A stretch of 14,426 nt of DNA, from assembly GCA_030151165.1 (NCBI GenBank), contig JASLEM010000033.1:1-14426 (forward strand), in the 5' to 3' direction. This document shows positions 6,556 to 14,426 of the stretch, piece after piece. Source of the DNA: Burkholderiaceae bacterium. GTDB lineage: Bacteria > Pseudomonadota > Gammaproteobacteria > Burkholderiales > Burkholderiaceae. Position 1 is the first letter of the stretch; each line of letters begins with the position of its first letter. Under the pieces are notes generated by a model. It did not search any database. It worked only from the letters and a program-made list of their open reading frames with translations, and had not been told where the DNA came from. A program made the position numbers and the translations under genes.

Positions 6556-7331
6556 GCCAGAGTGAACTCTTGGAAGTTCTCAAGCGCCGACACGCGATGG
6601 TCGCCGCGCAGACCGGCCACCGCATCCATCACCGCGGCGCGTTCGCCGGGTTTGATGTGGGTGATGTGGACGTCGATCGAACCTTCGAGCTTGGCCAGCT
6701 CGCGACCCAGCGTGGTCGGGCACAGGTGCTGGCTGATGCCGGCCAGTTCGCACTCGTCGTCACCGAAGGCGCATTCGATGATCAGATGGGCCAGCTTGAG
6801 CTGGCTCAGGCGCTCCCACAGCGCCGGATTCGGGCCGGTGTCACCGGTGAAGACCCAATGACCGCCCGCACCACCATCCACCGCGAAGCCCACGGCCGGC
6901 ACGGTGTGCGCGGCACTCAGGACCTCGATCTCGCGGCCGCCCAGGTTCAGGCGCTCGCCGACGGCGAAGGGGTGGAAGCTCAGGGCCGGACGCTCGGCCG
7001 TCGGCAGGCGGGTGAAGTCGGGCCAGATCACGCCGTTGAAGATGTGCTGGCGCAGGGCCTGCAGCGTCTCCGGGAGCGCGTGGACCTGCACTGCGGGGCG
7101 TCCGGCCTGGGCGCGGCGGCGCTGCACGGTGTCGGCCAGCAGGCCGATCGACAGCACGTGATCCAGATGGGAATGGGTGACCAGGATGTGGTCGACCTTG
7201 GCCATGGCCTCGACGCTCAGTTCGGCCACGCCGCTGCCCGCGTCGATGAGCACATCGTCGTCAAGCAGGAACGAGGTGGTTCTGTAGCCGGCCGCCATGG
7301 CGCCAGCGCAACCGAGCACGCGAATCTTCAT
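6552..7331 (-). CDS. Metallo-beta-lactamase-fold hydrolase, probable 3',5'-cyclic-nucleotide phosphodiesterase
   Basis: 259 residues from ATG 7331 (MKIRVLGCAG); the frame is open to 7403 but the extra 24 residues do not resemble the family. Metal ligands are clear: THSHLDH (52-58), His142 in SAAHT, Asp164 in TGDTG, His202 in SQHL and His225 in THIKP. The overall pattern, a compact two-metal hydrolase with RTTSFLLDDDVLIDAG near the start, matches Burkholderiales proteins usually annotated as class II cyclic-nucleotide phosphodiesterases. Whether the substrate is cAMP, cGMP or something else cannot be told from sequence. No strong Shine-Dalgarno is visible. The gene lies between the FHA gene's terminator and the pilin copy 2 control region, and no terminator is seen after it. 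In Pseudomonas cAMP signalling and type IV pili are linked, which makes the location suggestive. Confidence 0.8.
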   Translation of the reverse strand: MKIRVLGCAGAMAAGYRTTSFLLDDDVLIDAGSGVAELSVEAMAKVDHILVTHSHLDHVLSIGLLADTVQRRRAQAGRPAVQVHALPETLQALRQHIFNGVIWPDFTRLPTAERPALSFHPFAVGERLNLGGREIEVLSAAHTVPAVGFAVDGGAGGHWVFTGDTGPNPALWERLSQLKLAHLIIECAFGDDECELAGISQHLCPTTLGRELAKLEGSIDVHITHIKPGERAAVMDAVAGLRGDHRVSALENFQEFTLA

Positions 7332-7397
7332 GGGGGCACTGTAGAAGACCCGCCGCCCGCTGCTAAGCGCCGATTCCGCGTTCCGGGGACTTATTGC

Positions 7398-7413
7398 CGT
7401 CACTTACGTGACG
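7398..7413. repeat. Inverted repeat upstream of the phosphodiesterase-like gene
   Basis: CGTCAC-TTAC-GTGACG is a perfect 6-bp inverted repeat around a four-base centre, about 70-80 bases before the hydrolase start. It could be an operator. It is not a CRP site, whose half-sites point the other way (TGTGA...TCACA). The gap 7332-7560 otherwise holds the FHA terminator and no promoter I would defend. Confidence 0.4.
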
Positions 7414-7516
7414 CCCCGCCGATGCCGTGAAAACATGCACGCGCGTAGGCGATCGCCTGACAAGCCGGATGCATCTCGATACAGGATTCCGGGCCGCTCC
7501 GTCGGCTTCGGGCAGC

Positions 7517-7539
7517 AAAAAGGGGCCTCACGGCCCCTG
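7517..7539 (-). terminator. Intrinsic terminator of the FHA gene
   Basis: A 7-bp stem (7521-7527 with 7532-7538) with a TCAC loop is followed on the minus strand by a run of T (7521-7517). It starts 22 bases after the FHA stop codon and closes the sucC-to-FHA group of genes. Confidence 0.85.
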
Positions 7540-7560
7540 CTCATCGTGGCGTCGCGGTGC

Positions 7561-8217
7561 TCAGACCTGGACGAACTGCATCTGCGTGCCGGCCAGCTCG
7601 ATCACGTCACCGTTCTTCAGCGGGACCGATTCGGCCGTCAGCGGCGCGCCGTTGACCACCGGACGGGCGCCGCCCTCGACGTGCGCGAACACGTAGCCGC
7701 TGGGACGCTTGGTGATCGACGCGACCTGCACGCCCGGCTTGCCGACGGTCGTGACGACCTTGGTCAGCGTCACCTCGCGGCCCGCCGCCGGGCCGTTCAG
7801 CACCTTGATCGCCGCCGGCGTCGTCGACACCGGGGCCGGGCCCAGGCCGCCGAACGAACTCGGGAGACCGAAACCGCTGCTCGGGGCCGTACCCGGGCGC
7901 AGGATCATGGTCTTCTCGTAGTCGGCGTTGTCCTCGACCAGGAACTTGATCTTGTACTTGCCGACCTCGATCACGTCGCTGTGCGACAGCAACTGCTTCT
8001 TGATCGCCTTGCCGTTGATGTACGTGCCATTGGTCGAGTTCAGATCCTCGATGAACACGTCCGCGCCGACCATCTGCAACACCGCGTGCTCGCCGCTGAC
8101 GGCGAGGTTGTCGATGACGATGTCGTTGTACGGGCGCCGGCCGAGTGTGGTCTTGTCCTTCGTGATCTGAACTTCCTTGATCACGACCCCGTCGAGCGAT
8201 ACGACCAGCTTGCCCAT
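7561..8217 (-). CDS. FHA-domain protein (one intact and one degenerate FHA domain)
   Basis: 218 residues, soluble, no signal peptide. Residues ~3-95 form a canonical FHA phosphothreonine-binding domain: GRR (26-28), SGEH (41-44) and NSTNGT (60-65) carry the conserved Gly-Arg, Ser-x-x-His and Asn-Gly residues. A Gly/Pro/Ser-rich linker (~106-135) leads to a second block (136-218) with FHA-like strand pattern and endings (VVNG, LKNGDVIELAG), but without GR, SxxH or NG-T, so it probably cannot bind phosphothreonine. EKTMILRP (101-108), just after the first domain, contains Thr103, a possible kinase target. GAGGT lies before the ATG. It follows the PP2C phosphatase by 70 bases, a pairing typical of Ser/Thr phospho-signalling modules, and precedes a terminator. 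The partners are unknown. Confidence 0.9.
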   Translation of the reverse strand: MGKLVVSLDGVVIKEVQITKDKTTLGRRPYNDIVIDNLAVSGEHAVLQMVGADVFIEDLNSTNGTYINGKAIKKQLLSHSDVIEVGKYKIKFLVEDNADYEKTMILRPGTAPSSGFGLPSSFGGLGPAPVSTTPAAIKVLNGPAAGREVTLTKVVTTVGKPGVQVASITKRPSGYVFAHVEGGARPVVNGAPLTAESVPLKNGDVIELAGTQMQFVQV

Positions 8218-8287
8218 GTCTACCTCAGTCTCTGTCTTCTATTGCCCGCGCTCGGCGGGCGCGGAGGGCCGGCTGCCCGGTGCGGCG

Positions 8288-9070
8288 TCAGCGGCGAAAC
8301 GGCCACCACGAACGCGCTGCACCCGCGGGGCCCCTCACCCGGACGAGTACGACGGAGATATTATCCTTTCCGCCCGCCTCGTTGGCCGCGTCGATGAGAG
8401 CCTGCGCGGCTTCCGGCAGTAATTCGCAACTCTGCAACAGCTGGCAGATCGCCTCGTCATCGACCATGTCGGAGAGGCCATCGGAGCACAGCAGATAGAC
8501 GTCGGCGGGCAGCACGTCGTGCAGGTGCGTCTCGAGCAGCACCGTGTCCTCGACGCCGACCGCTCGCGTCACGAGATTCTTGTTCGCCGAGAACGCGGCC
8601 TGCTCGGCGGTGATCAGGCCCGAATCGATCTGCTCCTGCAGGAGCGAGTGGTCGTGCGTGATCTGCACGAGGCGGCCGCCGCGCAGGCGATAGCAGCGCG
8701 AGTCGCCGACGTGCCCGAGCAGGAGCCGGTTCTCGCGGAAGACGCCGACGACGAGCGTCGTCCCCATGCCCGCGTATTGCGGGTTCGAGTTGGCGGCGTT
8801 GAAGATCGCGCGGTTGGCGTTGTCGACGCAGATGTCCATCGCGCGGCGAACGTCGGTGTCGGTCGCCGACTCCGACGCTTCGGCGAGCCAGCGGCCGAGC
8901 TCGGTCTTGATGAACGCGGTGCACATGCCGCTCGCGACCTCGCCGGCGTTGTAGCCGCCCATGCCGTCGGCGAGGACGACCAGAGAGGTCGCCTCGTCGA
9001 GGACGGCGGAGTCCTCGTTGTTGCTGCGGGCGCGACCCGTGTCCGTGGCGCAGTGGAACTCGAGCGTCAT
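8288..9070 (-). CDS. PP2C-family (Stp1-type) serine/threonine phosphatase
   Basis: 260 residues from ATG 9070. It has all the PP2C metal and phosphate motifs: RSNNED (15-20), VVLADGMGG (31-39, Asp35 and Gly36), GHVGDSRCYRL (119-129), LLCSDGLSD (193-201) and GGKDNIS (233-239). It is soluble and about the usual length for bacterial Stp1/PppA enzymes, which remove phosphate from Ser/Thr of proteins phosphorylated by Hanks-type kinases. None is present in the window. The frame can start further upstream at a TTG (9103) that overlaps the terC stop, or at a GTG (9079); none of the three starts has a good Shine-Dalgarno, and ATG 9070 gives the usual family N-terminus MTLEF. Followed by the FHA gene, it is probably co-transcribed with it. 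Confidence 0.93.
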   Translation of the reverse strand: MTLEFHCATDTGRARSNNEDSAVLDEATSLVVLADGMGGYNAGEVASGMCTAFIKTELGRWLAEASESATDTDVRRAMDICVDNANRAIFNAANSNPQYAGMGTTLVVGVFRENRLLLGHVGDSRCYRLRGGRLVQITHDHSLLQEQIDSGLITAEQAAFSANKNLVTRAVGVEDTVLLETHLHDVLPADVYLLCSDGLSDMVDDEAICQLLQSCELLPEAAQALIDAANEAGGKDNISVVLVRVRGPAGAARSWWPFRR

Positions 9071-9099
9071 CGTGGGCACGGCGGCGGCGAGAAGGTCGT

Positions 9100-9828
9100 T
9101 CAACGCGAGGAATTGTGCCTTGGTTCCAGCACCTGTTCGCGGCCCGATCGGCGATGGTGCAGCCAGCGACCGACGACGACGACCACGACCGCCCCGACGA
9201 CGCCGAAGATCAGCTCCGCGTGCTCGGGCACGTTGGCCTTCATCCAGCCGTCGAGCGCCGGATCGGTCGCGAACATCTGGCCGGCGATCCAGCCGAGCAG
9301 CGCCGCGCCGAGGACGATGATGACCGGAAAGCGCTCCATCACCTTCATCAGCAGCGTGCTGCCGACGATGATCAGCGGGATCGACATCGCCAGGCCGACG
9401 ATCAGGAGCGGCATGCGGTAGGCCTCGGGGGCGCGATCGGCGGCGCCGGCGACGGCGATGACGTTGTCGAGGCTCATGACGAGGTCGGCGACGAGGATCG
9501 TGCGGATCGCGGCCATGAGCGTGCCTTCTGCCTTGACCTCGCCGTGGTCCTCGTTCTCGACGAGGAGCTGGATCCCGATCCAGAGCAGCAGGAGCGCCCC
9601 GACGAGCTTGAGGAACGGCAGCTGCAACAGCTGGATGGCGACGATCGTGAGGACGATCCGCAGCAGGATCGCCGCGACGCTGCCCCAGAAGATCGCCTGC
9701 TTCTGCTGCGACGGCGGCAGCGAACGCGCCGCCATCGCGATGACGACGGCGTTGTCGCCCGAGAGCAGGATGTTGGCGACGACGATCGCGCCGAATGCGC
9801 CCCAGAGGGCACCCGACATCAGGTCCAT
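9100..9828 (-). CDS. TerC-family integral membrane protein (YjbE-type), probable metal exporter
   Basis: 242 residues, mostly hydrophobic, with about seven membrane segments. The family motifs are present twice: LLSGDNAVVIAM (21-32) and VMSLDNVIAVAG (117-128), whose acidic residues within the membrane are likely metal ligands. A charged loop (~91-103) separates the halves, and the C-terminus is basic. Proteins of this family (YkoY/YceF, Alx, TerC) have been tied to manganese export and to metalation of exoenzymes; the ion here is not determinable. GGAG lies six bases before the ATG. The gene begins 31 bases after sucD, and the sucD-terC neighbourhood is one I recall from other Burkholderiales. 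No metal riboswitch is visible before it. Confidence 0.88.
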   Translation of the reverse strand: MDLMSGALWGAFGAIVVANILLSGDNAVVIAMAARSLPPSQQKQAIFWGSVAAILLRIVLTIVAIQLLQLPFLKLVGALLLLWIGIQLLVENEDHGEVKAEGTLMAAIRTILVADLVMSLDNVIAVAGAADRAPEAYRMPLLIVGLAMSIPLIIVGSTLLMKVMERFPVIIVLGAALLGWIAGQMFATDPALDGWMKANVPEHAELIFGVVGAVVVVVVGRWLHHRRSGREQVLEPRHNSSR

Positions 9829-9859
9829 GCCGGCTCCGGCGAAGCCGTCGCGTGTGCGC

Positions 9860-10753
9860 TCACACCAGCGCCTTCATCAGGCGCCCCATCTCGGAAGGAT
9901 TGCGGGTCACGGTGAAGCCGCTCTCCTCCATGACGGCGAGCTTCGCGTCGGCGGTGTCGGCTCCGCCCGCGATCAGCGCGCCGGCGTGGCCCATCCGCTT
10001 GCCCGGAGGGGCGGTGACGCCGGCGATGAAGCCGACGACGGGCTTGGTCATGTTGGCCTTGCACCAGCGCGCTGCCTCGGCCTCGTCGGAGCCGCCGATC
10101 TCGCCGATCATGACGACGGCGTCGGTGCCGGGGTCCTCGTTGAACAGCTTCATCACGTCGATGTGCTTGAGGCCGTTGATCGGATCGCCGCCGATCCCGA
10201 CCGCGCTCGACTGTCCGAGCCCGACCTCGGTGAGCTGCGCGACCGCCTCGTAGGTCAACGTTCCCGAGCGGCTGACGACGCCGATCCTGCCCTTCCTGTG
10301 GATGTGGCCCGGCATGATCCCGATCTTGATCTCGTCGGGCGTGATCAGCCCGGGGCAGTTCGGGCCGAGCAGCAGCGTCTTCTTTGCGCCCGCCGCTTCG
10401 CGAGCGCGCATCCTCGCCTTCACTTCGAGCATGTCGCGCACCGGGATGCCTTCGGTGATGCAGATCGTGAGATCGAGCTCGGCCTCGACCGCCTCCCAGA
10501 TCGCCGCGGCGGCGCCCGCGGGCGGCACGTAGATCACGCTCACCGTCGCGCCGGTCTGCCGCGCCGCTTCGCGGACGGTCGCGAAGATGGGAATGCCTTC
10601 GAAGTCCTCGCCGGCCTTCTTCGGATTGACGCCGGCGACGAAGCACGCGCGACCGTTGGCGTAGTCGCGACACATCCGGGTGTGGAACTGGCCGGTCTTG
10701 CCGGTGATGCCCTGCGTGATGACGCGGGTGTTCTTGTCGATCAGGATGCTCAT
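9860..10753 (-). CDS. sucD: Succinyl-CoA synthetase alpha subunit
   Basis: 297 residues. The enzyme interconverts succinyl-CoA and succinate in the TCA cycle with substrate-level NTP formation; the alpha subunit binds CoA and carries the phosphohistidine. Visible are the CoA-binding loop [10 protein letters not shown] (15-24), GPNCPG (130-135), the GEIGGSDE block (217-224) and GHAGALI (255-261) with the catalytic His256. The length is close to that of the E. coli protein. AAGGG precedes the ATG. It lies 55 bases downstream of sucC, with a perfect hairpin just after the sucC stop, so both come from one transcript. All key residues are intact. Confidence 0.98.
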   Translation of the reverse strand: MSILIDKNTRVITQGITGKTGQFHTRMCRDYANGRACFVAGVNPKKAGEDFEGIPIFATVREAARQTGATVSVIYVPPAGAAAAIWEAVEAELDLTICITEGIPVRDMLEVKARMRAREAAGAKKTLLLGPNCPGLITPDEIKIGIMPGHIHRKGRIGVVSRSGTLTYEAVAQLTEVGLGQSSAVGIGGDPINGLKHIDVMKLFNEDPGTDAVVMIGEIGGSDEAEAARWCKANMTKPVVGFIAGVTAPPGKRMGHAGALIAGGADTADAKLAVMEESGFTVTRNPSEMGRLMKALV

Positions 10754-10792
10754 TCGGAACCCTTCGCGCTGCGCGCTTCGGTCTTCGCCTCG

Positions 10793-10810
10793 GAGGCGCC
10801 CGTGCGCCTC
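10793..10810 (-). other. Hairpin between sucC and sucD
   Basis: A perfect 7-bp stem GAGGCGC/GCGCCTC with a four-base loop; its distal arm overlaps the sucC stop codon. There is no T-run after it, so it is not a terminator. It could protect the 3' end of a processed sucC message or tune the ratio of the two subunits. Confidence 0.45.
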
Positions 10811-12002
10811 ACGGGTTCTTCGCCGGCTGCTGGAGCGCCGCCATCACCTTCTGCGCCGCCTCGGCCATCGAATCGGCGCTGATGATCGGCAGGCCCGACT
10901 CGGCGAGCATCTTCTTGCCGAGCTCCTCGTTCGTGCCCTTCATGCGAACGACGAGCGGCACCGCGAGGTTGGTCGCCTTGCAGGCGGCGATGACGCCTTC
11001 GGCGATCGTGTCGCAGCGCATGATGCCGCCGAAGATGTTGACGAGGATCGCCTTCACCTTCGGGTTGGCGAGCATGATCTTGAACGCCTCGGTGACCTTC
11101 TCCGCCGAGGCGCCGCCGCCGACGTCGAGGAAGTTCGCCGGCTGGCCACCGAACAGCTTGATCGTGTCCATCGTCGCCATCGCCAGGCCGGCGCCGTTGA
11201 CGAGACAGCCGATGTTGCCGTCGAGCTGGATGTACGCGAGGTCGAACTTGCTCGCCTGGATCTCCGCGGGGTCCTCCTCGTCGAGGTCGCGGTAGGCGGC
11301 GATCTCGGGATGCCGATACATCGCGTTCGAGTCGAAGTTGAACTTCGCGTCGAGCGCCTTGATCTGCGGCGGCCCGCCGTTCTTGCCGCCTTCGAGGATC
11401 AGCGGGTTGATCTCGGCGAGCGACGCGTCGGTCTCCATGTAGCAGCGGTACAGGCGCTTGAAGACGTCGACCGCCTGCGGCAGCGTCTCCTTCGGCAGGC
11501 CCATGCCCGTCGCGAGCTCGCGCGCCGCGTCGTCGCTCAGCCCCTCGAGCGGGTCGATGAAGATGCGCACGATCTTCTCCGGCGTGTCGTGCGCGACCTG
11601 CTCGATGTCCATGCCGCCTTCGCTCGAGCCCATCATCGCGACCTTCTGCGTCGCGCGGTCGGTCAGGACGGCGAGGTAGTACTCCTTCTTGATGTCGGCG
11701 CCTTCCTCGATCAGGAGGCGCCGCACCTTCTGTCCCTGCGGCCCGGTCTGGTGGGTGACGAGCTGCATGCCGAGGATCTGGCCAGCGAGCTGCGCGACCT
11801 CGGCCTCCGAGCGCGCGAGCTTGACGCCGCCGCCCTTGCCGCGGCCGCCGGCGTGGATCTGCGCCTTGACGACCCAGACGGAGCCGCCGAGCTTTTGCGC
11901 CGCCTCGGTCGCCTCGCGGACGCTGAACGCCGGGTAGCCGCGCGGCACGGGGATGCCGAAGCGGGCAAGGATCTCCTTGCCCTGGTATTCGTGGATCTTC
12001 AT
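10809..12002 (-). CDS. sucC: Succinyl-CoA synthetase beta subunit
   Basis: 397 residues from [10 protein letters not shown]. The N-terminal ATP-grasp domain contains [16 protein letters not shown] (46-61), the AEINPL block (196-201) and FLDVGGGA (291-298), and the C-terminal CoA-ligase domain contains [11 protein letters not shown] (321-331). This subunit binds nucleotide and succinate and pairs with SucD. It is nine residues longer than E. coli SucC, partly through GGKNGGPPQ (205-213) and a short tail. The frame is open to 12080, but the upstream 26 residues are unlike the family. There is no clear Shine-Dalgarno. It is first in the group sucC-sucD-terC-PP2C-FHA and is separated from recX by 177 bases, so it probably has its own promoter. 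Confidence 0.98.
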   Translation of the reverse strand: MKIHEYQGKEILARFGIPVPRGYPAFSVREATEAAQKLGGSVWVVKAQIHAGGRGKGGGVKLARSEAEVAQLAGQILGMQLVTHQTGPQGQKVRRLLIEEGADIKKEYYLAVLTDRATQKVAMMGSSEGGMDIEQVAHDTPEKIVRIFIDPLEGLSDDAARELATGMGLPKETLPQAVDVFKRLYRCYMETDASLAEINPLILEGGKNGGPPQIKALDAKFNFDSNAMYRHPEIAAYRDLDEEDPAEIQASKFDLAYIQLDGNIGCLVNGAGLAMATMDTIKLFGGQPANFLDVGGGASAEKVTEAFKIMLANPKVKAILVNIFGGIMRCDTIAEGVIAACKATNLAVPLVVRMKGTNEELGKKMLAESGLPIISADSMAEAAQKVMAALQQPAKNP

Positions 12003-12070
12003 CGAGGAACGGCTGCGGAGAGCGGAGGAGCTGCGCGGACCCCGCCCGCAGGCCCGGGAGGGCGCGGAGA

Positions 12071-12076
12071 AATGTA
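12071..12076 (-). promoter_or_regulatory. Possible extended -10 of the sucC promoter
   Basis: TGCTACATT on the minus strand is a fair extended -10 about 70 bases before sucC, with no clear -35. The rest of the 12003-12179 gap holds GC hairpins without T-runs (for example a 6-bp stem, 12144-12149 with 12159-12164) and nothing else I can name. Confidence 0.3.
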
Positions 12077-12179
12077 GCACGCGAACTTGCCGCTCCGCCG
12101 GGGCCGAAGCCCTCGGCGCAGCGCAGCGATGGTGTCGACGCGAGCGCCGCGACGGAGTCGGCGCGAGCGCTGCGGCGGA

Positions 12180-12707
12180 TCAGCCTTCGTCGTGCGGCGC
12201 GACGTCCGCCGACGCGCGCCCGAGCGTTCGCATCAGTCGCCGGACGAGCTCGGGCGCGAATCCGCGGGCGAGGAGAAAGCGCGTCTGCGCGGCGTGCTCC
12301 GCCGCGTCGGCGGGAAGGCGCGCGAAGCGACGCGCACGCACGGCGGCCGCGCGCTCCAGCTCGCTCGCGGCGAGCGCGGTGGCGAGCTCGGACGGCAGCT
12401 CGACGCGGTGACGGCCGAGCTCGCTCTCGATGCGCAACCGCCCGAAGCGCGCCTGGCGCGCCTGCACGCGCGACTCGGCGAAGCGAGCGTCGGAGAGGAA
12501 GCCGCGCGACTCGAGCCAGTCGAGCAGTGCCTCGACCTCGGCGATCGCGCGTTCGCCCGCATCGACGTCGTTGGCGACGTCGTCACCGCCCGCCAGCGCG
12601 GCACGCGCGTGCCGCAGGAGCTTCGTGCGCAGCTCGAGCCGGCTCTGGTCGCGTTGCGCGAGCAGCTGCAGCGCGCGCGACTTGAGCGAGCGCGCGGCAG
12701 GAGGCAC
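12180..12707 (-). CDS. recX: Regulatory protein RecX
   Basis: 175 residues, rich in Arg, Ala and Leu, all helical. It starts [20 protein letters not shown] (7-26) and contains [20 protein letters not shown] (65-84), hallmarks of the three-helix repeats of RecX. RecX binds in the groove of RecA filaments and limits their growth and activity. The GTG start lies one base after the recA stop, with AAGGA inside the recA 3' end as ribosome binding site, so recA and recX are translationally linked and share SOS control. The length is somewhat above the ~150-165 residues common in Gammaproteobacteria, with a hydrophilic tail. Confidence 0.95.
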   Translation of the reverse strand: MPPAARSLKSRALQLLAQRDQSRLELRTKLLRHARAALAGGDDVANDVDAGERAIAEVEALLDWLESRGFLSDARFAESRVQARQARFGRLRIESELGRHRVELPSELATALAASELERAAAVRARRFARLPADAAEHAAQTRFLLARGFAPELVRRLMRTLGRASADVAPHDEG

Positions 12708-12708
12708 G

Positions 12709-13779
<1,071 letters not shown>

Positions 13780-13817
13780 GGGCGGTCTCCTGAGGGTGCG
13801 GCGATTGTCCGCGAAGG

Positions 13818-13833
13818 CTGGATGTTTGTACAG
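13818..13833 (-). promoter_or_regulatory. LexA (SOS) box of recA
   Basis: CTGTACAAACATCCAG on the minus strand fits the CTG-N10-CAG pattern of Beta/Gammaproteobacterial LexA boxes and ends 39 bases before the recA ATG. A possible extended -10 (TGCTACTGT) overlaps its upstream arm, so bound LexA would block RNA polymerase. Confidence 0.8.
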
Positions 13834-13859
13834 TAGCAGGGCTGCGCCGGCACGACATT

Positions 13860-13906
13860 CCCCCGCGCGGGCAGAAGTCCGCCCTCGTCGGGGTGGAGCG
13901 CGGGGG
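13860..13906 (-). terminator. GC-rich inverted repeat after the symporter gene, possible terminator
   Basis: Arms CCCCCGCGC (13860-13868) and GCGCGGGGG (13898-13906) enclose a smaller GGGC/GCCC hairpin. It begins directly after the symporter stop. There is no T-run, so intrinsic termination is uncertain; it may act as an mRNA 3' end or a pause site before the recA promoter. Confidence 0.35.
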
Positions 13907-13909
13907 GAG

Positions 13910-14426
13910 CTAGGTCGTGGGCGCCAGATGCGCGCGCTGGCGATCGAGGACCGCTTCGGGCTCGTCGGCCTCCGCCGCCGTCTCGCCGTTCAGCGTGCGC
14001 CGCATCCGCTCGGCGTCGAGCTCGCCGGTCCAGCGCGCGACGACGACCGTCGCGACGCCGTTGCCGATCAGGTTCGTCAGTGCGCGCGCCTCCGACATGA
14101 AGCGGTCGATGCCGAGGATCAGCGCCAGCCCCGCGACCGGGACGTGGCCGACCGCCGACAGCGTCGCTGCCAGCACGATGAAGCCGCTGCCGGTCACTCC
14201 GGCGGCGCCCTTGGACGTCAGCAGCAGCACGGCGAGCAGCGTCAGCTCCTGCGTGAGCGTCATGGGCGTGTTGGTCGCCTGCGCGATGAAGACCGCGGCC
14301 ATCGTCAGGTAGATCGACGTGCCGTCGAGGTTGAACGAGTACCCCCTTGGGATGACGAGCCCGACCACGGGCTTCCCGCATCCCAGCGCCTCGAGCTTCT
14401 CCATCGCGCCCGGAAGCGCCGACTCG
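13910..14426 (-). CDS. dctA: C4-dicarboxylate:cation symporter, DctA-like (DAACS family), C-terminal part
   Basis: About 171 C-terminal residues; the frame is open through the right edge, where it reads ESALPGAM before [15 protein letters not shown]. Family motifs are clear: [22 protein letters not shown], with the NxDGT cation/substrate site on TM7; the [12 protein letters not shown] hairpin (HP2); and [21 protein letters not shown] on TM8. DctA imports succinate, fumarate and malate across the inner membrane. A Met-initiated frame at 14404 is only an internal methionine, not the start. Glutamate transporters of the same family (GltP/GltT) are possible, but the motif wording is closest to DctA. 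The short charged tail ends at TAG. Confidence 0.88.
   Translation of the reverse strand, partial: ESALPGAMEKLEALGCGKPVVGLVIPRGYSFNLDGTSIYLTMAAVFIAQATNTPMTLTQELTLLAVLLLTSKGAAGVTGSGFIVLAATLSAVGHVPVAGLALILGIDRFMSEARALTNLIGNGVATVVVARWTGELDAERMRRTLNGETAAEADEPEAVLDRQRAHLAPTT

Noticed and set aside
7398..7413. Inverted repeat read as a CRP-cAMP site
   Set aside because: Half-sites are TCAC...GTGA, the reverse orientation of TGTGA-N6-TCACA, and the spacer is four bases.
8244..8260. Hairpin between the phosphatase and FHA genes as a terminator
   Set aside because: Only a 6-bp stem with no T-run after it on the minus strand, so separate transcription of the FHA gene is not supported.
12099..12164. 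GC hairpins between recX and sucC as terminators
   Set aside because: Short stems (4-6 bp) without T-runs; such palindromes are common by chance at this GC content.

Overview
The window reads as a chromosomal segment of a high-GC betaproteobacterium, most likely Burkholderiales. This rests on the protein style (RecA, SucC/SucD, TerC, pilin) and on the gene order recA-recX-sucC-sucD-terC followed by a type IV pilin locus, which I recall from several Burkholderiales genomes; I could not run a search. All genes I support lie on the minus strand, so transcription runs from the right end to the left. Every long plus-strand frame is a high-GC shadow.

From right to left. The 3' part of a C4-dicarboxylate symporter gene (dctA-like) enters at the right edge (14426-13910). 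After a 130-base gap holding a GC hairpin and a good LexA (SOS) box come recA (13779-12709) and recX, one base apart. A 177-base gap with only weak hairpins and a possible -10 leads to sucC and sucD (both succinyl-CoA synthetase subunits), which have a perfect small hairpin between them. A TerC-family membrane protein, probably a metal exporter, follows closely. Then come a PP2C-type Ser/Thr phosphatase and a small protein with one intact and one degenerate FHA domain, closed by an intrinsic terminator. No partner kinase is visible. Next is a metallo-beta-lactamase-fold hydrolase of the type usually annotated as 3',5'-cyclic-nucleotide phosphodiesterase.

The left half is a type IV pilin locus. 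Two nearly identical pilin genes (6358-5936 and 5664-5242; 3 of 140 residues differ) each have a sigma-54 (-24/-12) promoter, upstream TGTC-type repeats that could bind PilR, and an intrinsic terminator. Their flanks are unrelated, so the homology stops at the start and stop codons. Downstream is a ~1231-residue three-part protein: a PAP2/Aur1-like membrane phosphotransferase, a multi-pass 'MFS/spermidine synthase' membrane region, and a spermidine-synthase-like Rossmann domain. It overlaps by ATGA a TfpX/TfpZ-type pilin accessory gene, which is followed by a PglL-like O-oligosaccharyltransferase cut by the left edge. I infer that this downstream group assembles or chemically decorates the pilin. 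The PAP2-MFS-aminopropyltransferase fusion is the best candidate here for an undescribed pilus-modifying activity.

Codon choice changes near 8.2 kb. Leu is almost all CTG in the pilins, but CTC-rich from the phosphatase to recA. This could reflect horizontal exchange of the pilin side or a join between two genomes, and deserves checking before the window is treated as one continuous locus.
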